From Clostridia bacterium (lineage in GTDB: Bacteria; Bacillota; Clostridia; Oscillospirales; Acutalibacteraceae), in NCBI GenBank assembly GCA_900767015.1, contig CAAFXQ010000160.1, forward strand, positions 1 through 10,138: a stretch of 10,138 nucleotides of DNA. Reading direction: 5' to 3'. How positions within the stretch are numbered: position 1 is the stretch's first letter; every line of letters begins with the position of its first letter. Both the position numbers and the translations under genes were made by a program. The notes under the pieces are model-generated. The model was not told where the DNA came from and searched no databases. It worked only from the letters and a program-made list of their open reading frames with translations. Positions 5,044 to 10,138 of this stretch are shown here, in pieces.

Positions 5044-5339
5044 TGAGTAAGTTAGCACATGACATCATCCTCAAGCCCATCATCACAGAAGAAAGCATGA
5101 TGGGAACCGCAATGAAAAAGTACACCTTTAAGGTTGCTAAGGACGCCAACAAGGCAGAAATCGCAAAGGCAGTTGAAGAGTGCTTCGGCGTTAAAGTCAA
5201 GAAGGTCAACACCATGAACTGCAAGGGTCACCTGAGAAGATACGGCCGCTATGAGGGCTACACCCCGTCATGGAAAAAGGCAATCGTAACTCTTACAGAG
5301 GATTCCAACACCATCGATTTCTTCGACGGACTTCTTTAA
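5043..5339 (+). CDS. rplW: 50S ribosomal protein L23
   Basis: 98 residues, the usual length. L23 lies at the exit of the nascent peptide tunnel and is the docking point for trigger factor, with SRP and the Sec translocon nearby. It opens with DIILKPIITEESM; E16 in the ITEE segment matches the trigger-factor contact glutamate of E. coli. It then has the KKYTFKVAKDANKAEI segment and a GHLRRYGRYEGYTPSWKKAI loop. Its ATG shares a base with the rplD stop, and its ribosome binding site GAGGAGG lies inside rplD, so translation is probably coupled. A 73-nt gap with a hairpin follows. Confidence 0.97.
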   Translation: MSKLAHDIILKPIITEESMMGTAMKKYTFKVAKDANKAEIAKAVEECFGVKVKKVNTMNCKGHLRRYGRYEGYTPSWKKAIVTLTEDSNTIDFFDGLL

Positions 5340-5352
5340 TCTTAAATAATTC

Positions 5353-5395
5353 CGACGGTAATGTATGGAGGCTGACATCCTTCGCTAAGCCGTCG
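5353..5395 (+). promoter_or_regulatory. Stem-loop upstream of rplB
   Basis: CGACGG (5353-5358) pairs with CCGTCG (5390-5395). Inside, ATGT (5361-5364) can pair with ACAT (5375-5378). The loop holds GGAGG (5367-5371), a ribosome-binding-site look-alike without a start codon at usable distance. The true site AGGAGTG begins three bases after the stem, so folding could affect rplB initiation. No T run follows. Confidence 0.42.
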
Positions 5396-5397
5396 TC

Positions 5398-5415
5398 AGG
5401 AGTGTGAATAAAATG
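5398..5415 (+). promoter_or_regulatory. Ribosome binding site fixing the rplB start
   Basis: AGGAGTG (5398-5404) is 8 nt from ATG 5413. The in-frame GTG at 5404 overlaps this site and cannot be its start, so rplB begins at 5413 (MSIRVMKPV), matching the usual L2 N-terminus. Confidence 0.85.
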
Positions 5416-6246
5416 TCAATTCGTGTTATGAAGCCTGTAACAAACGGCACCCGTAATATGTCGTATACAGACTACACCGGTCTTTCCAAGAACGGACCGG
5501 AAAGAAGCCTTCTTGCTCCTTTAAACAAGAAGAGCGGCCGTAACAGCTACGGCAGAATCACCGTTCGCCACAGAGGCGGCGGAAACAGAAAGAAATACCG
5601 CATCATCGACTTCAAGAGAGATAAGACAGGCGTTACCGCTACGGTCGTTTCCCTTGAATACGATCCCAACAGATCCGCTCACATCGCTCTTCTTCAGTAC
5701 GAAGACGGCGAAAAGAGATATATCCTTGCTCCCGCTGACCTGAAGGTAGGCGACAAGGTTGTTTCGGGCGCTGACGCCGACATCAAGCCGGGTAACGCAC
5801 TTCCCCTTGTCAACATTCCGACCGGTACTTTCGTTCACAACGTTGAGCTTTATCCGGGCAGAGGCGGTCAGCTTGCAAGAGCAGCCGGCAACGCAGCTCA
5901 GCTGATGGCTAAGGAAGGCGGCTACGCACTTCTCAGACTTCCGTCAAGTGAGCTTCGCAAGGATCCCGAAACCTGCATGGCAACCATCGGTACAGTCGGC
6001 AACGTTGACCACGAAAACGTGAAGATCGGTAAAGCCGGACGTACCCGTCATATGGGTATCAGACCGACAGTCCGCGGTTCCGTTATGAACCCGTGCGACC
6101 ACCCGCACGGCGGTGGTGAAGGTAAATCACCCATCGGCCGTCCCGGTCCTGTTACTCCGTGGGGCAAGCCCGCTCTCGGCTATAAGACTCGTGCTAAGAA
6201 GAATCGTTCAGACAAGCTTATTGTTAAGCGTCGCAATGACAGATAA
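5413..6246 (+). CDS. rplB: 50S ribosomal protein L2
   Basis: 277 residues, the usual size. L2 is among the oldest large-subunit proteins; it supports subunit association and the peptidyl transferase centre. Landmarks: RSLLAPLNKKSGRNSYGRIT (31-50), VRHRGGGNRKKYRIIDFKRD (51-70), LEYDPNRSAHIAL, ELYPGRGGQLARAAG, and the C-terminal VMNPCDHPHGGGEG. There H230 corresponds to the functionally important His229 of E. coli. The basic tail TRAKKNRSDKLIVKRR is intact. The start at 5413 is set by AGGAGTG. It follows rplW after an unusually long gap and precedes rpsS by 26 nt. Confidence 0.98.
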   Translation: MSIRVMKPVTNGTRNMSYTDYTGLSKNGPERSLLAPLNKKSGRNSYGRITVRHRGGGNRKKYRIIDFKRDKTGVTATVVSLEYDPNRSAHIALLQYEDGEKRYILAPADLKVGDKVVSGADADIKPGNALPLVNIPTGTFVHNVELYPGRGGQLARAAGNAAQLMAKEGGYALLRLPSSELRKDPETCMATIGTVGNVDHENVKIGKAGRTRHMGIRPTVRGSVMNPCDHPHGGGEGKSPIGRPGPVTPWGKPALGYKTRAKKNRSDKLIVKRRNDR

Positions 6247-6272
6247 CGGTCGATGAAAGGAGCTAATCAGTA

Positions 6273-6554
6273 ATGAGTAGAAGTACAAAAAAAGGCCCTT
6301 TTGTTCAGCCGAAGCTGTATGAAAGAGTCGTTAAAATGAACGAGAAGGGCGAAAAGATCGTCCTCAAGACCTGGAGCCGCAGCTCCACAATCTTCCCCGA
6401 ATTCGTCGGCCACACCTTCGCTGTTCATGACGGACGCAAGCACGTTCCCGTCTATATCACCGAAGACATGGTAGGTCACAAGCTCGGTGAATTCGCTCCG
6501 ACAAGAACCTTCAGAGGTCACGCCGGTTCGAAAACTTCAAATAACGGTAAATAA
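6273..6554 (+). CDS. rpsS: 30S ribosomal protein S19
   Basis: 93 residues, the usual length. S19 binds 16S rRNA in the head of the small subunit, pairs with S13, and contacts the A-site tRNA and the inter-subunit bridge. The signature KKGPFVQPKL near the N-terminus, the WSRSSTIFPEFVGHTFAVHD core and the terminal GEFAPTRTFRGHAG are all present. AAAGGAGC precedes the ATG. rplV follows after 20 nt. Confidence 0.98.
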   Translation: MSRSTKKGPFVQPKLYERVVKMNEKGEKIVLKTWSRSSTIFPEFVGHTFAVHDGRKHVPVYITEDMVGHKLGEFAPTRTFRGHAGSKTSNNGK

Positions 6555-6560
6555 GTCGAA

Positions 6561-6577
6561 AGGAGTGTATGACAATG
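6561..6577 (+). promoter_or_regulatory. Twin ATG at the rplV start
   Basis: The string ATGACAATG offers two in-frame starts. AGGAG (6561-6565) is 3 nt from the first ATG (6569) but 9 nt from the second (6575), so the second is preferred. The same arrangement occurs before rplE. Confidence 0.7.
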
Positions 6578-6907
6578 CAAGCAACCGCAAAGGTAACTCA
6601 TGTGCGCATTGCACCGCGTAAGGTAAAGATCGTTCTTGACCTTATCCGCAATCAGCCTGCAGAGAAAGCTATGGCAATTCTCAAATACACGCCTAAGGCT
6701 GCGTGTGAGGTTGTCGAAAAGCTTCTCAAATCAGCGATTTCTAACGCTGAGAATAAAGATATGGACACGACTAAGCTTGTTGTTTCCGAATGCTACGTCA
6801 ATCAGGGTCCGACACTCAAGAGAATCAGACCCAGAGCACAGGGCAGAGCATACCGCATCAACAAGAAAACATCACACATCACCCTTGTACTCAAGGAAGC
6901 AGAATAA
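6575..6907 (+). CDS. rplV: 50S ribosomal protein L22
   Basis: 110 residues from the preferred ATG (112 if the upstream ATG at 6569 is used). L22 contacts all six domains of 23S rRNA; its long beta-hairpin (about 80-98, TLKRIRPRAQGRAYRI) lines the exit tunnel opposite L4. The N-terminal THVRIAPRKVKIVLDLIR and the ISNAEN segment are typical. No insertion or deletion of the kind linked to macrolide resistance is evident in the hairpin. rpsC follows after 19 nt. Confidence 0.97.
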   Translation: MQATAKVTHVRIAPRKVKIVLDLIRNQPAEKAMAILKYTPKAACEVVEKLLKSAISNAENKDMDTTKLVVSECYVNQGPTLKRIRPRAQGRAYRINKKTSHITLVLKEAE

Positions 6908-6926
6908 GTGAGGAGGAGGTAAAACA

Positions 6927-7643
6927 ATGGGTCAGAAAGTTAATCCGAACGGCCTGAGAGTCGGTGTTATTAAGGATTGGGAATCTCGTTGGTACGCTGA
7001 TAAGAAAGATTTCGGCGACACACTCGTTGAAGACTACAACCTTCGTGAGTATCTCCTTGAAACACTTGCTCCCGCCGGAGTTCCCAAGGTTGAAATCGAA
7101 CGTGACGCTAAGCGTGTTCGCATCAACATTCACGTTGCCAAGCCCGGTATGGTTATCGGCAGAGGCGGCGCAGAGATCGAAAAGCTCAAGGCTACTCTTG
7201 AGAAGAAGCTCGGAAAGAGCGTATCTCTGAACATCATCGAAATCAAAAATCCCGATGTCAATGCACAGCTTGTTGCAGAGAACATCGCTTCCCAGCTTGA
7301 AAGAAGAATTTCTTTCCGCCGTGCACTGAAATCCTCTATCGGCAGAGCTATGAAGCTCGGCGCAAGAGGTATCAAGTGTCAGGCATCAGGCCGTCTCGGC
7401 GGTGCTGAAATCGCAAGAAGCGAAACCTACAAGGAGGGAACCATTCCCCTTCAGACAATCCGTGCCGACATCGACTACGGCTTCGCAGAAGCTAAGACCA
7501 CTTACGGCCGTATCGGCGTAAAGGTCTGGATTTACACCGGCGAGGTTCTTCAGGTCTCCAACAACACAGAACGTCAGAGACCGGACCGCCGCAGAAGAAA
7601 CAACAACCGCAGGGAAGGAGGAGCTAAAAATGTTAATGCCTAA
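6927..7643 (+). CDS. rpsC: 30S ribosomal protein S3
   Basis: 238 residues. S3 lines the mRNA entry channel with S4 and S5. It carries a type II KH domain with the GxxG loop in GMVIGRGGAEIEKLK (74-88). R131, R132 and K135, equivalents of the E. coli residues implicated in ribosomal helicase activity, are present in FRRALK. The C-terminal S3 domain follows (ARGIKCQASGRLGGAEIAR). The tail is rich in arginine and asparagine (about 215-235), longer and more basic than the core needs. GAGGAGG precedes the ATG. The last 14 nt overlap rplP and encode the rplP ribosome binding site just before. Confidence 0.98.
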   Translation: MGQKVNPNGLRVGVIKDWESRWYADKKDFGDTLVEDYNLREYLLETLAPAGVPKVEIERDAKRVRINIHVAKPGMVIGRGGAEIEKLKATLEKKLGKSVSLNIIEIKNPDVNAQLVAENIASQLERRISFRRALKSSIGRAMKLGARGIKCQASGRLGGAEIARSETYKEGTIPLQTIRADIDYGFAEAKTTYGRIGVKVWIYTGEVLQVSNNTERQRPDRRRRNNNRREGGAKNVNA

Positions 7644-8061
7644 ACGTGTTAAGCGCCGTAAGCAGCAGCGCGGACGCCTTAAGGGTGCTGCCCACAAGGG
7701 CAACAAGGTAACATACGGTGACTTCGGTCTGATGGCTCTTGAACCTGCATGGATCAACTCAAGACAGATCGAGGCAGCCCGTATCGCCATGACCCGTTAC
7801 ATCAAGCGTGGCGGTCAGGTTTGGATCAAGATCTTCCCCGACAAGCCGATCACGCAGAAGCCGGCTGAAACCCGAATGGGTTCCGGTAAAGGTTCACCCG
7901 AATATTGGGTAGCCGTTGTTAAGCCCGGCAGAGTTATGTTCGAAATTGCAGGTGTTGACGAAGTCGTTGCCCGTGAGGCTCTCCGTCTTGCAGCCAACAA
8001 GCTTCCGATCAAGTGCAAGTTCGTAACAAAAGCAGAACAGGAAAAGGATGGTGAACAGTAA
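7630..8061 (+). CDS. rplP: 50S ribosomal protein L16
   Basis: 143 residues. L16 organises the A-site region of the large subunit and the helices that accommodate aminoacyl-tRNA. The usual start MLMPKRVKRRKQQRG is present, as are the YGDFGLMALEPAWI segment and the RMGSGKGSPEYWVAVVKPG loop. R82 in that loop aligns with the arginine hydroxylated in E. coli L16; whether it is modified here is unknown. The gene starts inside the end of rpsC, with its ribosome binding site GGAAGGAGGAG inside rpsC codons. It ends in a TAATG junction with rpmC, so both borders imply coupled translation. Confidence 0.98.
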   Translation: MLMPKRVKRRKQQRGRLKGAAHKGNKVTYGDFGLMALEPAWINSRQIEAARIAMTRYIKRGGQVWIKIFPDKPITQKPAETRMGSGKGSPEYWVAVVKPGRVMFEIAGVDEVVAREALRLAANKLPIKCKFVTKAEQEKDGEQ

Positions 8062-8264
8062 TGAAAGCAAGCGAAATCAGAAAACTGTCCGCCGCTGAGA
8101 TGGACGCAAAGCTCGCCGAACTGAAGAAGGAGCTGTTCAATCTCCGTTTCCAGCAGGCTGTTAATCAGCTTGACAATCCGATGAGAATCAACGCCGTTAA
8201 AAAGGATATCGCAAGAATCAAGACGGTTCAGCGTGACATCGAGCTTCACGGCGCAAACTCTTAA
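8061..8264 (+). CDS. rpmC: 50S ribosomal protein L29
   Basis: 67 residues, a small two-helix protein at the tunnel exit next to L23. The signature AELKKELFNLRFQQAVNQLD (18-37) and the following NPMRI segment are diagnostic. Its ATG shares a base with the rplP stop. The site AAGGATGG inside rplP is weaker than those of its neighbours, in keeping with coupling. rpsQ follows after 20 nt. Confidence 0.97.
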   Translation: MKASEIRKLSAAEMDAKLAELKKELFNLRFQQAVNQLDNPMRINAVKKDIARIKTVQRDIELHGANS

Positions 8265-8284
8265 GGAATGGAGGATGAGAGATA

Positions 8285-8539
8285 ATGGAACGTAATCTTC
8301 GTAAAACTCAGGTAGGCATTGTTTCAAGCGACAAGATGGAAAAGACTGTCGTTGTTACAATCAAGGACAAGGTTAAGCACCCGCTTTACAACAAGATCGT
8401 TAACCGTACCGTTAAGGTAAAGGCTCACGACGAGAACAATGAATGCGGCGTAGGCGACCGTGTGCTTATTATGGAAACCCGTCCTCTTTCCAAGGATAAG
8501 AGATGGCGTGTTGTCAAGATTATCGAAAAAGCCAAATAA
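8285..8539 (+). CDS. rpsQ: 30S ribosomal protein S17
   Basis: 84 residues, an OB-fold protein that binds the 5' domain of 16S rRNA early in assembly. Landmarks: QVGIVSSDKMEKTVVVTI (about 9-26), the KHPLYNKIVNRTVKVKAHDE loop and the terminal GDRVLIMETRPLSKDKRWRV. GGAGG (8270-8274) lies 10 nt before the ATG. A 28-nt gap leads to rplN. Confidence 0.97.
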   Translation: MERNLRKTQVGIVSSDKMEKTVVVTIKDKVKHPLYNKIVNRTVKVKAHDENNECGVGDRVLIMETRPLSKDKRWRVVKIIEKAK

Positions 8540-8567
8540 TTGGTGCAGCTAAAGGAGGCTAAACACA

Positions 8568-8936
8568 ATGATCCAACAGCAAACTTATCTTAAGGTTGCC
8601 GACAATACCGGTGCTAAGGAACTTATGTGCATCCGTGTTCTCGGCGGAACCGGAAGAAGATATGCTAATATCGGTGACGTCATTGTTGCTTCTGTCAAGA
8701 AGGCAGCACCCGGTGGCGTCGTAAAGAAGGGCGACGTTGTGAAGGCAGTCGTAGTTCGTACTGCAACAGGCGTTCGCCGTGATGACGGAACATACATTCG
8801 TTTCGACGAAAATGCAGCCGTTATCATTAAAGATGACAAAACTCCCAGAGGTACCCGTATCTTTGGGCCGGTAGCAAGAGAGCTTCGTGACAAGGATTAT
8901 CTCAAGATTCTGTCCCTCGCTCCGGAAGTTCTTTAA
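8568..8936 (+). CDS. rplN: 50S ribosomal protein L14
   Basis: 122 residues, the usual length. L14 contributes to an inter-subunit bridge and is the binding site of the silencing factor RsfS. The N-terminal MIQQQTYLKVADNTGAKEL and the signature ATGVRRDDGTYIRFDENAAV are present, as is GTRIFGPVARELRDKDYLKI. AAAGGAGG precedes the ATG. The stop TAA is followed directly by the GGAGG used by rplX, 12 nt away. Confidence 0.98.
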   Translation: MIQQQTYLKVADNTGAKELMCIRVLGGTGRRYANIGDVIVASVKKAAPGGVVKKGDVVKAVVVRTATGVRRDDGTYIRFDENAAVIIKDDKTPRGTRIFGPVARELRDKDYLKILSLAPEVL

Positions 8937-8948
8937 GGAGGTGTCACG

Positions 8949-9284
8949 ATGAGTAAGGTTCATGTTAAAACAGGCGACCAGGTCGTTGTCATCAACGGCA
9001 AGGATCGTGGCGCAAGAGGCAAGGTTCTTCAGGTAAGCCCGAAGGAAGGCAAGGTTATCGTTGAGAAAGTCAACCTTGTTTCCAAGCACGTCAAGCCCCG
9101 CAAGATGGGCGAGCCGGGCGGCATTATCGAAGCCGAAAGTGCTCTTTATGCTTCAAAGGTACAGCTCATCTGCCCGAAATGCGGCAGACCGACAAGAGTC
9201 GGACATGAGATTGTTGAAGAAAAGGGCAAGAAGAAAAAGATGCGTGTCTGCAAGAAAAAAGACTGCGGCGCAAAGTTTGAATAA
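8949..9284 (+). CDS. rplX: 50S ribosomal protein L24, cysteine-bearing form
   Basis: 111 residues. L24 starts large-subunit assembly by binding the 5' end of 23S rRNA. A KOW motif lies at the N-terminus (KTGDQVVVINGKDRGARGKV, 7-26). The C-terminal half carries four cysteines, C75 and C78 in CPKCG plus C101 and C106 in CKKKDC, spaced like a zinc ribbon whose second knuckle is C-x4-C rather than C-x2-C. A lysine-rich stretch (about 92-98) separates the pairs. Cysteine-bearing and cysteine-free L24 versions both exist; zinc binding is inferred from spacing. AAGGAGGTG before the ATG overlaps the rplN stop. rplE follows closely. Confidence 0.96.
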   Translation: MSKVHVKTGDQVVVINGKDRGARGKVLQVSPKEGKVIVEKVNLVSKHVKPRKMGEPGGIIEAESALYASKVQLICPKCGRPTRVGHEIVEEKGKKKKMRVCKKKDCGAKFE

Positions 9285-9302
9285 GGGAGGAACATGACAA
9301 TG
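9285..9302 (+). promoter_or_regulatory. Twin ATG at the rplE start
   Basis: GGGAGG (9285-9290) is 3 nt from the ATG at 9294 and 9 nt from the ATG at 9300, within ATGACAATG. The second gives the usual L5 start MARLKQTY. The arrangement is the same as before rplV. Confidence 0.72.
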
Positions 9303-9842
9303 GCAAGATTAAAGCAAACTTATGTCAATGAAGTTGCACCTGCACTCATGAAGAAGTTCGGCTATAAGAGCGTTATGCAAATCCCGAAGATTGACAAGGT
9401 TGTTGTCAACGTAGCCTGCGGCGAAGCAAGCACCAACTCCAAGGTTCTTGACGCTATCGTTGCAGACGTAAGAGCAATCACCGGTCAGCAGCCCGTTCTT
9501 TGCAAGGCTAAGAAATCAGTTGCAAACTTCAAGCTCCGTGAAGGCATGGTAATCGGCGTTAAGGTTACACTTCGCGGCGAAAAGATGTATGAATTCATCG
9601 ACAGATTCTTCAATCTGGCTCTTCCGAGAGTTCGTGACTTCAGAGGCATCAATCCCAACGCCTTCGACGGCAGAGGAAACTATTCGGTCGGCATCAAGGA
9701 ACAGCTTATTTTCCCTGAAATCGACTACGATAAGATCGACAAGGTTCGCGGTATGGACATCTGCTTCGTAACAACGGCCAACACCGACGAAGAAGCAAGA
9801 GAGCTGCTCACTCTTATGGGTGCGCCTTTCGAAAAGCAATAA
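9300..9842 (+). CDS. rplE: 50S ribosomal protein L5
   Basis: 180 residues from the preferred start, the usual length. L5 binds 5S rRNA and contacts the P-site tRNA and S13 across the subunit interface. Landmarks: MKKFGYKSVMQIPKIDKVVV, the KKSVANFKLREGMVIGVKVT segment, LPRVRDFRGINPNAFDGRGN and the terminal TANTDEEARELLTLMGAPF. It is followed by rpsN after 16 nt. Confidence 0.98.
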   Translation: MARLKQTYVNEVAPALMKKFGYKSVMQIPKIDKVVVNVACGEASTNSKVLDAIVADVRAITGQQPVLCKAKKSVANFKLREGMVIGVKVTLRGEKMYEFIDRFFNLALPRVRDFRGINPNAFDGRGNYSVGIKEQLIFPEIDYDKIDKVRGMDICFVTTANTDEEARELLTLMGAPFEKQ

Positions 9843-9858
9843 GAGGAGGGAATAACTT

Positions 9859-10044
9859 ATGGCAAAAACTGCAATGAAAGAAAAACAGAAAAGACCCGCC
9901 AAGTATTCCACAAGGCAGTACAACAGATGTAAAATCTGCGGCAGACCTCACGCTTATCTTCGTAAGTACGGAGTATGCCGTATCTGCTTCAGAGAGCTTG
10001 CTCACGCAGGACAGATTCCCGGCGTGAAGAAAGCAAGCTGGTAA
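9859..10044 (+). CDS. rpsN: 30S ribosomal protein S14, zinc-binding type Z
   Basis: 61 residues, the short zinc form. The two knuckles C24-x2-C27 (CKICG) and C40-x2-C43 (CRICF) are intact. The long zinc-free form has about 89-101 residues and lacks them. S14 binds the 3' major domain of 16S rRNA in the head. The terminal FRELAHAGQIPGVKKASW is typical. In Bacillus a zinc-free paralogue replaces this form under zinc limitation; none is visible in this window. AGAGGAGGG precedes the ATG. The gap to rpsH is 32 nt. Confidence 0.98.
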   Translation: MAKTAMKEKQKRPAKYSTRQYNRCKICGRPHAYLRKYGVCRICFRELAHAGQIPGVKKASW

Positions 10045-10076
10045 GCAATTGCAATTATTCAAGGAGGTAAAGGAAT

Positions 10077-10138
10077 ATGCAAGTAACAGACGCAATCGCT
10101 GATATGCTTACAAGAATCCGTAACGCTTCATCAGCAAA
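10077..10138 (+). CDS. rpsH: 30S ribosomal protein S8 (partial, runs off right edge)
   Basis: Only the first 20 codons are in the window: MQVTDAIADMLTRIRNASSA, the typical S8 opening (S8 proteins begin with a TDPIADMLTRIRNA-like stretch). AAGGAGG (10061-10067) is 9 nt before the ATG. Its position directly after rpsN is the standard order. S8 organises the central domain of 16S rRNA and in E. coli represses the spc operon. Confidence 0.95.
   Translation, partial: MQVTDAIADMLTRIRNASSA

Noticed and set aside
5404..5412. GTG start for rplB
   Set aside because: The GTG overlaps the ribosome binding site itself. ATG 5413 has correct spacing and matches the family start.
8559..9089. 176-codon antisense frame over rplN-rplX
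   Set aside because: Shadow of the real plus-strand ribosomal genes, with low-complexity composition and no initiation signals.
1..10138. CRISPR array, insertion sequence, tRNA or rRNA gene
   Set aside because: No regularly spaced repeats, transposase frames, tRNA cloverleaf or rRNA-like sequence were seen anywhere in the window.

Overview
This window looks like chromosomal DNA of an anaerobic Firmicute of class Clostridia, probably an Oscillospiraceae/Ruminococcaceae-type gut bacterium. The support is the canonical S10 ribosomal operon order, strong AGGAGG-type ribosome binding sites before nearly every gene, the 61-residue zinc-type S14, a cysteine-bearing L24, and a neighbouring Bacillus-like sdpRI pair and acetate kinase. 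The genus-level placement is inference from protein flavour and was not tested by a search.

Region 1-306 has no gene I can defend. It is rich in hairpins: a 66-nt inverted repeat at 16-81, a run of CTGAC/GTCAG hairpins at 109-190, an irregular stem at 192-240, and a terminator-like 10-bp stem at 264-301. Region 307-1216 (minus strand) is a two-gene operon: an ArsR-family repressor (SdpR-like) overlapping a six-helix membrane protein of the DUF1648/SdpI immunity family. Its promoter, at 1258-1286, is flanked by two near-identical 24-bp palindromes. These are very probably the repressor's own operators. The outer one also lies just upstream of the divergent ackA promoter.

Region 1323-2868 (plus strand) is a single-gene acetate kinase unit: an extended -10 promoter, a 5' leader of about 110 nt that can be drawn as a pseudoknot or a two-state switch, the ackA gene with all catalytic residues, and a clear intrinsic terminator. 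Acetate kinase makes ATP from acetyl phosphate. Its usual partner pta is not in the window.

Region 2986-10138 (plus strand) is the S10 operon. A strong promoter (TTGACA, 17 bp, TATGAT), preceded by a T7A7 tract, drives a leader of about 330 nt full of potential stems, including one terminator-like stem and mutually exclusive partners. Then follow rpsJ, rplC, rplD, rplW, rplB, rpsS, rplV, rpsC, rplP, rpmC, rpsQ, rplN, rplX, rplE, rpsN and the start of rpsH, which runs off the right edge. Most genes are separated by 9-35 nt or overlap. The two wide gaps, rpsJ-rplC and rplW-rplB, each hold a hairpin. No stop, frameshift or missing gene is visible in the cluster.

I do not see an obvious new multigene system. 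The points most worth a second look are non-coding: the structured left edge, the paired sdpRI operators shared with the ackA side, the ackA leader, and the S10 leader.
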